Part shown: piece after piece, positions 46,968-58,112 of the stretch | How the letters are laid out: every line of letters starts with the position of its first letter | Numbering within the stretch: position 1 is the first letter of the stretch | Origin: Sabellastarte sp. h YS-2021 | Taxonomy: Eukaryota > Annelida > Polychaeta > Sabellida > Sabellidae | DNA: 64,000 nucleotides | Direction of reading: 5' to 3' | NCBI GenBank assembly: GCA_964017235.1 | Contig: OZ024938.1 | Coordinates: 12,143,454-12,207,453, forward strand | Translations under genes and position numbers: made by a program | The notes under the pieces: model-generated | What the model was told of the DNA's origin: nothing | The model's input: the letters and a program-made list of their open reading frames with translations, nothing else | Databases searched by the model: none

Positions 46968-49900
46968 CTGTTAGAAATACAAAAAAAAAACAGAATGGAC
47001 TTTTAACATGAGGACCTTCTGAAAAAAGATATTATGGTACTATCTGCCAAAATGTCACTATAGAACCCACTAAAAAGACAGGATGTTCTCATATGCTTTA
47101 AAGAAACGAAAACAAAAACTCATAATTCAAACTTCTGGAAATGTGGGATAATTGCTATTTTTAATGGCCCAAGAACAAACTTGAGGAGAGTGGCAATTTT
47201 ACTCATTGATAATGATCCTATTTCAGTAGCTAATCAATGTGGGAATTTTATGTTTCTCAGAATTACAACTTGATGGAATCATGATCTTGTTGTCTTTGTA
47301 TGCACGAAATACTAATTGTTCATTTTTTTTACAAAAATCCACTGTTCACTTTACACATGTCAGTCAAACATTTTGGTCAGCCTATCCACATTTGTCATAC
47401 AAACTTGCTTACGTCTCCTCTGTTATCACCTGACTATGCCAATGGACCAATGAGGATTCAATCTGTTTATGTAGAGTTAAGCCTTAGGGTATTACCGATG
47501 ACTGAGAGTTGATCCAAATTGGATGATTGGATTACAGTATTCATTGAAGCTGGTAAAATATTCAACAGATTCAAGTAACCATAAGCACAACACTTGAATG
47601 GTCTTCAAATTAGTCATGACGATTATATGTCAGTATTACCTTGAGTGAGTGTTGCCTGAGTGAGTAAAAAGCAGGGAACAGTTGTGGTTGTCAAATGGAA
47701 ACTTCTCCACATTGACAGTACATGGAATTGTGTACTTCATCCGCCGTTCAGTTTCACAAATACCGGGTTGGTAGACCTTCACCAGTTTAAGGTCCCTAAA
47801 TAATTACATAATATGATAATGGTATTTATTGCGTGTTTACATCCTGTTTACTCCAGTTGGAAAAGCAAAACACAACATGTCCTGGGGTCACCAGTTTTCA
47901 AGATCCCATGTAATCTACATACTTTTTGGCACTTAACCTGTGCAAATGATATCAAACACAAAACAAAAGCAAAAATTCTAAAACGTGTGATAAAGGGACT
48001 GATAAAGGTTGTTACCAACTTGGAGAACTGGGATCTCCATATTTGTTTTACCTACACTGAAAAAACAGTCATAATGTGTACTAACTTATCACTGAGTTAT
48101 TGAGTGACATGAACAATTTATCTGGATCTGATAAAAATGAAAGTCAAAACATTTTACATTATCATTTGTATATAATTATTTAATGGTAGCCAAATTTTAA
48201 GCCATTCTGAGATTATTTTTCATGTTTTGGGCAATAATTTGGACTTTTGTGCACAAAATAATATATTGTATATGACTCCAACATTTTGGAATCAATTTGG
48301 CAGACTTAACTTAATTTTATGTCTGGCAATAACATCATTTTGCTTTTGGTTTATATCATATGTATACCAGGAAAACTTCCCAAATGATGTAAAGCTAATA
48401 TATCATGAATGATGGTGATGATATAATACGAGTGCTAACACAAACTTCAACTTGGTTATTTAGCTATAGAAAGTAATATTAACCATAAAAAACTTGCTGG
48501 CCACTGTGACCCATGCTAATATTACTCACATTTTGCTGCTGATGCTTCTACAAACAAAATAAATGTTTTAACTGTCATTATTGTAGGATGTGACAATCCA
48601 GCTGCGTTCTATATCTTCCCTTCCTTAAATAGTTTATTTTCGCTGATTTTGTGTAAACATATAACCTAACACTGTATTCAGCCGAAATGCACAACTCGGT
48701 CAAACGAATACACTGCATCCACAGACCTCACTGAGCTTTCTTTTATTCTGAATCCACAGTTTTTCTGTATCACTTTCACTAGCTGAATCCACAACTTATC
48801 ACTTTTTTATCTGTAAGGCTTGTTTTGTTCACGTCAGGGATTTAAAGCGACTCAGAGGGTATCTTACACATGAAGCTGCTCTCTTGGCTGCAAATGCCTT
48901 GGTTGGAAGTCGTCTTGACTATTGTAATTCCCTATTCAGAAGTCTCTCTGCTCTTGACCTTCGTAGGCTCCAATGTGCTCAGAACAGTCTAGCTAGAATT
49001 GTGGTGAATACCACCAAGTACTCACATATCACTCCGGTAAGAAAGAGTCTTCATTGGTTGCCTATCATGCATCGCTCTGTTTTTAAGACAGCCCTATTGG
49101 TGTACAAGTTTCTACATAGTGGCCATCCAAAATACTTCAAACCTTTCCTTAAACCAAGACACAGTGTGTACAGAACGAGTAGAAGTCAATCTGAGGGTGT
49201 TCTGCTCGACGTCCCACATTTTGCATCAATATATAAGTCAAAAAGGCATTTTGGCCTTAGTTTTGCATAAAATGCTCCGATGATTTGGAATGATCTCCCT
49301 GATGATGTACGCTCAGCTAAATCTCTCTCCTCATTCAGGAAGAAGTTGAAAACTTACCTCTTTGAAAAAGCCTACCCACCCTAGTTTTTTCCTCAGTTTT
49401 CATTTCATCTTTCTCCGTGGTGCCGACCCCTGCAATGTCTCTGATTTAACAATTACGATCTCTGATTTTTGGCTTTACGCGTCTTAGAGTCTGTCAATTG
49501 ATAGAGATTAAGCGCTATAAAAGTACTATTAGAATTAGAATTTACAAGTGAGTTCTGAAGAGACATATTCACTTTAAAAGGGTTAATGGCTTTATATCAA
49601 CTTCACACATACCCAGCATCCAAAAATCTTTGAGGTATGATAATTCCCCTCTTACTCAAGATCACAAAATTAGTTATTACCTTTGACAAAATGTGATTAT
49701 CTAATTGCACTGATAATTATTCTAACATAAACAAGAGACTAAAGGACTTCAGTTTAAAAACAACTTGAAAACAAACACCCAAACATCATTGATATATGTA
49801 AATCACACTTTGCAAACATCAATTTAGAAGTTGTCACCCTTATGAAACAAACATAACATGATGACAAAGAATTATCTGCAGTTGCTTTTTAATAAACTAA

Positions 49901-50457
49901 TACATGCTCACCTGATGTACTGTGCATACTAAATATCTGTCAGTCTTAGATACTGTCATATGCTGCAGATTAAATGCTACGAAAGCACTATTGTTGCATT
50001 GCATTTTATTTTTATTATTACATGGAGAAACGACTTGCCCAGAGCCGAGAATTGTCCAGCTCCCTTCATATACGATGTGCTTCAATAACAAAAAAAAAAT
50101 CTAAGATACTTCTTGTCACACAAACAAGTAGAATGGTTTGTGACATTTACATAATTAGCCACAATTTTTCTTAAAGCTGTCCAGCACAATTTTAACAGAC
50201 GACAGAAACAACTATTAATTCAGTAAAATTACTACAGAAAACACTTGCCTTATGATTTCCTCTTCCAGGATGTTGTACGCATATATAGCTGGAGTCCAGA
50301 CCTGGTCCGCCTTCAGCATGATCTCATGCAACCCTATATCATCTTGCCAGGTTAGGTTTTGGTCTCTCCATAGAAAGACTTCATCGAGAACCAAAACCAG
50401 CGACTGCTCTTCAATATCCATCTTGACTATACGATCAGGTTTCATGAAAACAATCAC
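46193..50457 (-). CDS. Cys-loop ligand-gated channel subunit, nicotinic-like (gene 3; exon 1 not found)
   Basis: Exons 2-4 (50,249-50,457; 47,640-47,795; 46,193-46,967) are open and join in frame for 379 residues. Cys-loop TVNVEKFPFDNHN; loop A reads WTPAIYAYN, so the near-universal Asp of W-x-P-D is Ala, while the Tyr of loop A is present, unlike genes 1 and 2. M2 begins TNRLDFVLSLILTYF: Asn at -1', Arg 0', Asp 2', Leu 9' and Asp instead of Glu at 20'. C-terminus VAMVVFDVY. Intron 2 has a GC donor (AAG/GCAAGT). No signal-peptide exon is visible up to the right edge. Either intron 1 exceeds 13.5 kb or the copy is incomplete. The absence of stops suggests a working gene. Confidence 0.85.
46968..47639 (-). 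other. Gene 3 intron 3
   Basis: AT-rich intron without a recognised element. Confidence 0.7.
47640..47795 (-). CDS. Gene 3 exon 3: Cys-loop exon
   Basis: 156 nt encoding DLKLVKVYQPGICETERRMK, YTIPC, the Cys-loop and FTHSGNTHSR. Donor AAG/GTAATA; acceptor ATTATTTAG. Confidence 0.9.
47796..50248 (-). other. Gene 3 intron 2
   Basis: 2.45 kb intron with a GC donor at the 50,248 end and AG acceptor at 47,796. It contains a CR1/L2-like LINE fragment (48,830-49,545). Confidence 0.7.
48830..49545 (+). mobile_element. CR1/L2-like LINE, 3' end with reverse transcriptase C-terminus
   Basis: An open stretch (48,884-49,270) encodes ALVGSRLDYCNSLFRSLSAL, NSLARIVVNTTKYSHITPVR and SLHWLPIMHRSVFKTALLVY. 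After one stop, WNDLPDDVRSAKSLSSFRKK and YLFEKAYPP follow. The 3' UTR ends GATTAAGCGCTATAAAAGTA with an AGAATTAGAATT tail. This is the classic C-terminus and octamer-tailed end of CR1/L2-type LINEs, 5'-truncated. It is the best-kept LINE copy here; relatives at 18,384-18,530 and 51,480-52,520. Confidence 0.85.
50249..50457 (-). CDS. Gene 3 exon 2: ligand-domain strands and loop A
   Basis: 209 nt; acceptor CTATTTATTTCAG. Encodes VIVFMKPDRIVKMDIEEQSL, FLWRDQNLTWQDD and WTPAIYAYNILEEEIIR. The exon ends ATAAG before GCAAGT, at exactly the place where genes 1 and 2 have GTGAGG and GTCAGC. Confidence 0.88.
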
Positions 50458-53330
50458 CTGAAATAAATAGTAACTTCATTTGTAATTTTAAAATTTATAT
50501 TGCTGGCCCAACCACTAACATTTTGGTATCAGGATATGACATACACGAGTACATTATGTTGTAAAGGAAAGCTAACCTGACAAGCCTCTCAACCTTCTCG
50601 CAGAAAATTGAATTTCTAGACTTACAAACAGCCCATGTTGGTATCTTACAAATTAACCCCAAATATAAGTAACCCCCCACCCCCATGGTATTATGCATTA
50701 ACAAGAGCGGGGAGAGAAAGTAGGGAATCTGACAAGTTACCAAAAAGGGGTAAAATTTTGAAATGTTTTAAAGGGAATGAACCCACGTTCTAAAAGTGAA
50801 AATGCAAAAGCTAAAGGCAATTTGTCTGATTGTAGAAATTCATTGAAAGGTAAGTTTATTGTGGGGAGAAGTGATATAAGGCACCAAGTGGGAGCAATAA
50901 GCTTGCTATTTAAGAAAAATTGTGAGATTTGATGTAATCCCACAAATAGAAACCCATCTATCTATGAGCAATAAGCCCTGTTATACAAAAGGTAAACTGG
51001 ATGAGTCACGGTTGATTTCAAGAGAAAAGTTAGTGAGATAATGTCAAGCAAGACCCCTGGCTGATCTCTTTGTGTGTTTTTTTTCTCTGATTAGGTATAT
51101 ATGATCTGTGAAATATTCTCAAATACTGATTCCTTTGAGATTCCTCTTCTCCCTGAGCAATCCTGGTCTGTGGACTTTTAAACAAGTCTCTGGTGAAGCA
51201 ATACATAAATTAACTCCCACTCCTTTGTTGCTTGTTGGACACCTGGCCCACATTTCTTGTGGCAGAATGCTTAGATATGCTTCTTCCATCATTAACAAAG
51301 GTGTCTGAGGACTTTGTTCCAGATGGTTTGATGAAGACTATTGTCACCCCCCTAATTTAATAAAAGAAGTTTTTTTGACATGTGATGAGATAAATAATGA
51401 CAATCCCGTGTCTGGATTGTGGTTTATCTGAACCATTTTCACAAGATGTTACATAAATCTGCCTCAGTCACTCAACTGAAACAGCACTGATGCATATAAA
51501 AAACAAGATCCACCTTTATCTATTAAAAGGAGGAGCTTCTGCAGCTGGACTGCTTGATCAGTCACCCGTGTTTTACACCATTAACCATTCAACACTTTTG
51601 AGTTGTATACAGTCATGGTTTGATGTTAGTGGTACTGTGTTAAGATGATTCCAGTTGCATCTCGTTTACCGTTTCCAATGTATCAAGGTTAGTTCAACCC
51701 TTTCAGAACCTTTGAATTTTGAACTTTTAGTACAGTGTCCCTAGTGGTTTAAGTCTTGGGTCTCATACCATTTTCATTAGATGCTATTCCTCTCAGTAAG
51801 GTCATTGGTAGACACCCTTTCATAAAGTTTCACTTTTACGCTGATAACACTGAACTCTTCATACACACTACTTACATAAATGTGGGCTATTTGCTCCACC
51901 CGAGGGACAGATAACATCTTACACAGGAAGTGGCTGCGAAAGCTGCTAATGCTCTTGGCTTGAGAGTTGCAACTCTTTGTTCAGGATTCTTCCAGATCTT
52001 CATATTTAACTCAGATACTTAAGAGTTTGCACTGGTTGCTGCCTGTTCAACAATGTCAGTGTTCCAAACAGCTGCAATAGTCTAGACGTTCCTCCAGAGT
52101 GGTTATCCTAAATATTGCAGTGATTTCTTGAATCTCAGGAGAAAAATTATAATACTAGGGCATGCTCAAATATAGGATGAAATTCTTGAAGTGCCACAGT
52201 TTATTCCATTTGTTCATAAGCCAACAAAGCAATTTGACTTGATTTAGCCTGTGATACTCCCAAGATATGGAATGATTTGCTGGATGACATCTGCTCTGCC
52301 ACAACTCTTCTGTCTTTCAGGAAGAAACTGAAAGCTTATCTCTTCACAAAAGCTTACCCATCTTATGTTCATCATACTCGTCCAACTATCTATGTGATGT
52401 GGACCCCTCACCCGTTTACATCTCTAGACTGTGTGTATTTTTGCTTGTTTCTTGGTTGTGTCAACAAACAGTCGGTATTTTGATGGAGATTAAGTGCTAT
52501 AAAGGTCATAGTATTGAATTCATTGCAAGCTTTCTGTGGTTCTTAGTTCCTTGGCTGTTGCATTCAAGAACTCAATCCTTAACCTATCTTAATGTCTATT
52601 AAAACATTTTTTTTCAAATTTAACCCGGTCAGTCTTAAACCTGTCTTAAGGTTCATAAACAAACTGGGAACAAACATCCAATCAGCCAGTCTTAAACCTT
52701 GATGATCCAATTGCAAACTAATGAAATTTAACTTTGACTTTTTTACAATTGACATCAGCAAACAAGATTAACCACAGACAGGTTTGCAATTGGCAAAAAC
52801 ACATGAAAGTGGCTCAACTGTCTGACCAAACACCCTTGAAGTGCTATGTGCAGAAAAGTGACGGAAAAGATTGTTGCAAATCGGCCGATTATTGCAAAAA
52901 CAGATTATTTTACAGGTTCATAAATATTTTTTCTAATCTAATCCAATCTAATCTACTGCTTTGCAGACTCGGATTCTTCCCCAAAATTGGGAACTCAGTG
53001 CACTAGGTTAACAGAAGTATTATTCAAAGGGTAGTCAAGGTGCAATCTTGGTCAGTTTTCCAGAGTTGTGCCCAGAGGGAAGATCACCAAGTTGGGAAGC
53101 TTGAGTTAAAAAGGTGGGTTTCAAAATCTTTTCTAAAGGATGTAACAGAGGGGCTACTTCTTATAATGACTGAACGAGTTAGAAAAAAATGTTTACGTAA
53201 TTAGTGAACTTTACAGTCAACATAAATTTAATTTTTAATTAACTTGCATTCATATGCCTCCACAAACTAGACAGACAGAATAGGAAAGTTTATACTGGAG
53301 AGAAATCACAGGGCTGACAGAACAGAACAT
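50458..53330. other. Upstream DNA or intron 1 of gene 3
   Basis: Contains a worn LINE copy (51,480-52,520); otherwise no gene. No match to exon 1 of genes 1 and 2 was seen. Confidence 0.5.
51480..52520 (+). mobile_element. CR1/L2-like LINE fragment, worn
   Basis: Readable pieces in order: FYADNTELFIHT (near 51,840, the YADD active-site region changed to YADN), YLRVCTGCCLFN-type debris, WNDLLDDICSATTLLSFRKK (near 52,270) and AYLFTKAYPS, then the 3' end GGAGATTAAGTGCTATAAAG (52,483). Same family as 48,830-49,545 but with more stops and deletions, so older. Confidence 0.7.
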
Positions 53331-53334
53331 TATG

Positions 53335-53986
53335 CCCAGGTCACACAGTGGCGAGGGTTCTACAATGATATCTGTGAATATAGAATAATAGACTTCAAAT
53401 CCGCCAGAAAAAAAAAGCGGGAAAATGTGGTCACGTGATAAAATATCTTCATACTTGTACGACACCTCTACGATGTTCTACAATGCTTTTCGACTGTCCT
53501 GAAATTGTCGTTCAACAAAGTAAGAATACATTGATAATATACTGAGAATACCCTACGAACTGGTGAAGATGTCTGGCGATTTGACTACATTTGTCCACGA
53601 ATTAGCTACAGGCGGGGGAGAATGAATGCGTTCTTTGAAGAATCTTCCAGAACAAAGGAAGAACCAGTTGAGAACAAGGAAGAATATTTGGCGAATTTAC
53701 TGAGAACAAGAAGGTAGTACGATTTGCTGGAGAATGTCCTATGACAGAGCTACAATGAAGAAGAATCTGCTACCAACAGTGGCGAATTTCCATGGCGAAC
53801 TAAAGAACACCAAGAATCGGCGAATACTGGCAATTTTTTTTAACAGTTTGAAACTGTCACAGCCAGATGACGATCCATGACGAATGGTGAAGAACGGTGA
53901 AGATAGACCAAGAATATGCTACCAACAGGGAAGAACTTCAGGATCGTGCATATTCGCCACTAAAAATCGTCACAGTTTGACCTGGC
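53335..53986. mobile_element. Inverted-repeat DNA element, ~650 bp (MITE-like)
   Basis: Left end CCCAGGTCACACAGTGGCGA; right end, reversed, GCCAGGTCAAACTGTGACGA: 16 of 20 match. The interior is rich in GAAGAA, GGCGAAT and GCTACCAACA(G) phrases with no coding frame. No clear target duplication. Confidence 0.55.
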
Positions 53987-55168
53987 TTTAACACAAGAAG
54001 TGTGTCTGGGATACAGGAGGGCTACTGAGAGGCCGATGAGGGAGGGGCATTGGAGTCACACACAGGGGGACGGGATGAGAAGACACAAACTGGGACAGTT
54101 GCAGACAGGTGCTCATTGTGGAATGGTTAAAAGACGGTGATTATTTAAATCAACCCAGACCAATGACCCTACTATTGTGTTAACTCACCATTATTTTTGC
54201 ATAATGCAAAGCTAACATTAAATTATTTTCTAGCAATTTTGTGTGAGCTATTATGGTCCCGTTGGCGGCTTGTTAAGGACTAAAGGGTGTTTCCCAGTCA
54301 TCCTTAGCATAGCGCATTCGATGCTGAATTGGTTTCACATCTTTCATGCATATTAATTAATTCACTGGGTACATTTATAAGTCTTTCTTAATTCTGCATG
54401 CAATCCTTGGTAAAAAAATGCTTCCTGGAAAGACTGTCTCCTAGGAAATCCCTCCTGTGTATTTTTATCCCCAGAAGATTCCTCACAACAAATAAAAAAT
54501 GGCAATTTAATTTAGAATTCTGTAATCTATTAAATCCTTTAGATTTTCACAACATGACTTAAGTTTACAATACCCCCAATGTAACTGATTGCCATGGCGA
54601 CCACCCTTTCAATGAAAGAGTGGTTTTGGTGGCTTAGAGTGTGCTTTGTTAAAATATAATCAACATTAAATGGAGTGTTTTAGTGGCTCGTAGGGTACAA
54701 AGAAGTTTTTGGCTCAAATAAAATAAAAAAATGCAGGGAAGAGATATTTATACTTCTAGAAATGTATGGGTTATTTTTTTGAAAATTAAGTGATTGAAAT
54801 AATGGTGGTGGATTTCTATAGTACATAATCCTATCAAATAACATAACTGTACTATTATAACCACTTTGTTAAGAAAGGCCCACAGTGTTACTAAGTCCTC
54901 ACTTGTAAGTCCAAATTGCCACTGACCCCAGGCGAGGTAAATGTTTTGGCAGTGATCCCTTGTTGATATCCAACATGCTCTTATGTTTTAGAAATACATG
55001 TATCGCTCAGTCCTCAAAATAAGAAGAAAAACAGAGAGAAAAAAAGTAAATTCACAAAGTAGAGCAGGGTTCCAACTCTACATCGAAATCATATACAAGC
55101 ACAGAGTTTCTGTCAGTGAAATCAAAGAAAGCATCCAGTATATTGCCTGGAAGCTCAGAACAATATCT
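53987..55168. other. Non-coding DNA
   Basis: No gene or element recognised. Confidence 0.5.
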
Positions 55169-55452
55169 GCCACTGTGTCCTAGCGGGTAACACACTTGTC
55201 TAGGAACTCAGAGGACGTGGGTTCCATCCCAGGTACAGGCAGAGACATAGTGGCTCGGATGACCACTTAAAATGGCGGTCCTCTGTCATTGAGTCCTATC
55301 CCCAGTGGCAGGTTAAAGAACATCAAGGATGTTGATAAATGGTCATCCTTGAGTCTCTATCTTCCGGTTAGGGGAATGTCAGTTACTTGTGAGTTGGTGC
55401 TGTACCTGTACAGATATTGGGCTGAGTATAAATACATAATAATAATAATAAC
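55169..55452 (+). mobile_element. tRNA-derived SINE, family 1, full length
   Basis: Head GCCACTGTGTCCTAGCGGGT and B-box GGGTTCCATCCC, body CCCAGTGGCAGGTTAAAGAA and GTTGATAAATGGTCATCCTT, end GGGCTGAGTATAAATAC with an (ATA)n tail. Confidence 0.85.
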
Positions 55453-55779
55453 ATAATAATACTGGACATGTTGCCCCATTTTGACCTTAATCACGCTTCT
55501 TTTTCCCCAGAGGAGAGGTCTCAGACTCCTGGCTCAGTGGCTGGTTAATATTTCCTGGCCCAACTCCGGCTTACCTCAGTCTGGTCCAGGTTTCCTTCTA
55601 CCTGATCCAGGCATTCGTCTGGCACATAGGGTGTTACTTATGACCTCACCCCGGCTGGGTGTTTTGGCTGATACTGGCTTTGGTTGAGAGTTTTCTATCC
55701 TGTTTTGTCATTGCATTTAGCCTTTGAATGATGCCCACTTTAATTTCTGTCAGTTGCAGGAAATCCCCATTTTTGCAAA

Positions 55780-56720
55780 TAAACATTGAAGTTTGCCAAT
55801 ACATATTAAAGTTTATTAAATACCCAGCGAATTTTATAAATGCCTGTCTCAGTAAACATTTAAAACATTTTAAAATAGTTTAAGCGTGCACAAAATATAT
55901 TTTTAAACCCTATCTTTTGGGTTATTAAAGGTTTCCAAGTAAACGTTGACATTGCAATGCTTAAAAAACATTCGCAAAACATTCTCTGTACAAATGTTTT
56001 TGCTGAAAACATTTATTAAACATTTATAAAATAACTCAAGAAACTGAGGTTTGACAGCAAACGTTTTGTAAACATTTGTAAAATAGTTCAAGAAATGAAC
56101 ATTGTGCTTGAAATGTTTTTCAAGCATTCATCATGAAATGTGTGATAAACAGCACACATAAAACGTTTAAACAATATTTGTTGACAATGTTTCTTTAATG
56201 TTTGTTCTGAAAATGTTTTACATGCATTTAATAGCAAGTGGTTTTTTACATATCATTTTAAAACATTTTTGAAGTGTTTCTTATCAAATGTTTTGACAAC
56301 GTTCTGTCACAAATGTTTTTTACCCATATTTTCATAATATTTATTCAATGTTTACCTTCAAACATTTGTAAACAAAGATGGTGGTGAGCAATAATAGGGA
56401 TTTTAGAGGACATTGTCAGACATTACAAAGATTTGAATGGAGACACAGCCGTTAAGCCACTATCTTACAATTCTGGACATAAAAATTATATTTTCTTTGA
56501 TGAGCAACCAAAAAAACATGTTGAATTTCACCTCTGACTCTGATGAAGGTAAATATTGCTAAGCAATGCCAAACTGATTTTTGAGACATTGTAATGTTCA
56601 TTTGCAAGGTTTTTCTAGCATTTGTTATTAAACGTTTAATAAATATAATTATTAAACGTTCTGAAAACCTCTTATTATAAATGGGCTTTTAACCATCACC
56701 AAACATTGCCCTCCAAACGT
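55780..56720. repeat. Region packed with AAACATTT/AAATGTTT motifs
   Basis: Over about 900 bp, AAACATTT, AAACGTTT and their complements recur dozens of times in both orientations, often as TAAACATTTGTAAA. The motif density is far above the surrounding AT-rich DNA. Probably an old repeat built from a short palindromic unit. Confidence 0.6.
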
Positions 56721-57542
56721 TTGCAAACTAGCAAATGTGTTTATTGGAGGGAAATGTCTCTTTGTGGTCTTGCAAATCAGACTCCGACAAATGTAACACA
56801 CGTATCGCTGTCACAAATCAGCCATAGAATGTCATATAAACTGCATGCATGGGAACATACACTTATGTTGCATAAACCAGGTACAAACTTTAAAAACTAT
56901 GTTTGGAACAACAGTACCGATAATTTTATTCTCTGTTCATGACTTTGCAGACTTACTTCAATGCAAAATGTTGAAAATAATGAAAATTATAATTTGGCCT
57001 TTCCCTCTTCAAGTTAGATAACTTCCTTTATTTTCTTACACTTTTTCCCACTAATACCACGGACTGTCTTCCATCAAAGCTCCCATTTTATTCGTCTTTA
57101 GCTGTATTTTATCTCCTGGGAATAACTGAAGCAGACTGTAGTCTCGGCATTATCAAAAGAGGAGACAAATCAATAGAATCCCAGTCTTAAGCAATAGTGC
57201 ACTATCTTCCTCCAGGGTTGTTCTCCAGGGTTGTCCTGGACTTTCATATTACTTAAGTTCTATCCAGGGCAGGCTCTAAGACACAACACCAGAAAGCAAG
57301 TCAGTAGTCATTATTCTGTAGGCATAACAGGGCCAATACCTCTGAGACGTGGGGTTAATTTTTAAAGCTATCGGATGAAAGCTTTATTTGAGAGATGAAA
57401 TTTTATCTTTTTAACCTAAAATAGGCTCGGGGGAGGGAAGACGCATCATCTGGCAAACTAGTTCTAAACTGTTAGAATAATCACAGCTTTTTATCTATTT
57501 TGTTATATCTCGAAATGTATATTGCAGAATAAATAAACAGAA
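56721..57542. other. Non-coding DNA
   Basis: Holds a segment (57,139-57,190) that resembles 7,009-7,065 in gene 1 intron 1. No gene. Confidence 0.4.
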
Positions 57543-57796
57543 CATAGTGGCTCGAATGACCACTTAAAATGGCGGTCCTCTGTCATTGGGTCCTATCCCC
57601 AGTGGCAGGTTAAAGAACCTCAAGGACGTTGATAAATGTTCATCCTTGAGCCTCTATCTTCCAGTTAGGGGAATGTCAGTTACTTGTGGGTTGGGGCTGT
57701 ACGTGTACAGTCTCATTGGTTCAATAGTGCTTTGACTCCTGTAGTATATGGAGATATTGCGCTGAGTATAAATACATAATAATCATAATAATAATA
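57543..57796 (+). mobile_element. tRNA-derived SINE, family 1, 5'-truncated
   Basis: Starts in the body at ACATAGTGGCTCGAATGACC and runs through CCAGTGGCAGGTTAAAGAAC to GCGCTGAGTATAAATACATA and an AT-rich tail. The tRNA-like head is missing. Confidence 0.85.
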
Positions 57797-57954
57797 GGAC
57801 CAATATAGCTGGGGTAACCACTGTGGAGGAAATTCTAATCCAATGTGGCTGGTTTGGAGACTATGTTGACAATCAAATAAGAAGTAGATGTCTCAATACT
57901 ACAGAGATCCAACATCACCAAAAGGGTGCAAAACAATCAGCTGTGAAATGCAGT

Positions 57955-58112
57955 CATAGTAAGGTCAAAGGTCAAAGTTTGGTATTTTACATCCCAGTCA
58001 ACAGTCAGGGTCATATTGGGACAGGTGCATTGTCAACTTGACTGAATATTGTCACTTGTTAGAGTCGAACACAAACCTGATCATTCACTAGGCCACTGTA
58101 GACCTCGCCATG
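57955..58112 (-). mobile_element. SINE family 3, minus strand
   Basis: On the plus strand, TTTACATCCCAGTCAACAGT, then AGAGTCGAACACAAACCTGA (B-box complement) and AGGCCACTGTAGACC. Reverse of 22,188-22,345. Confidence 0.6.
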
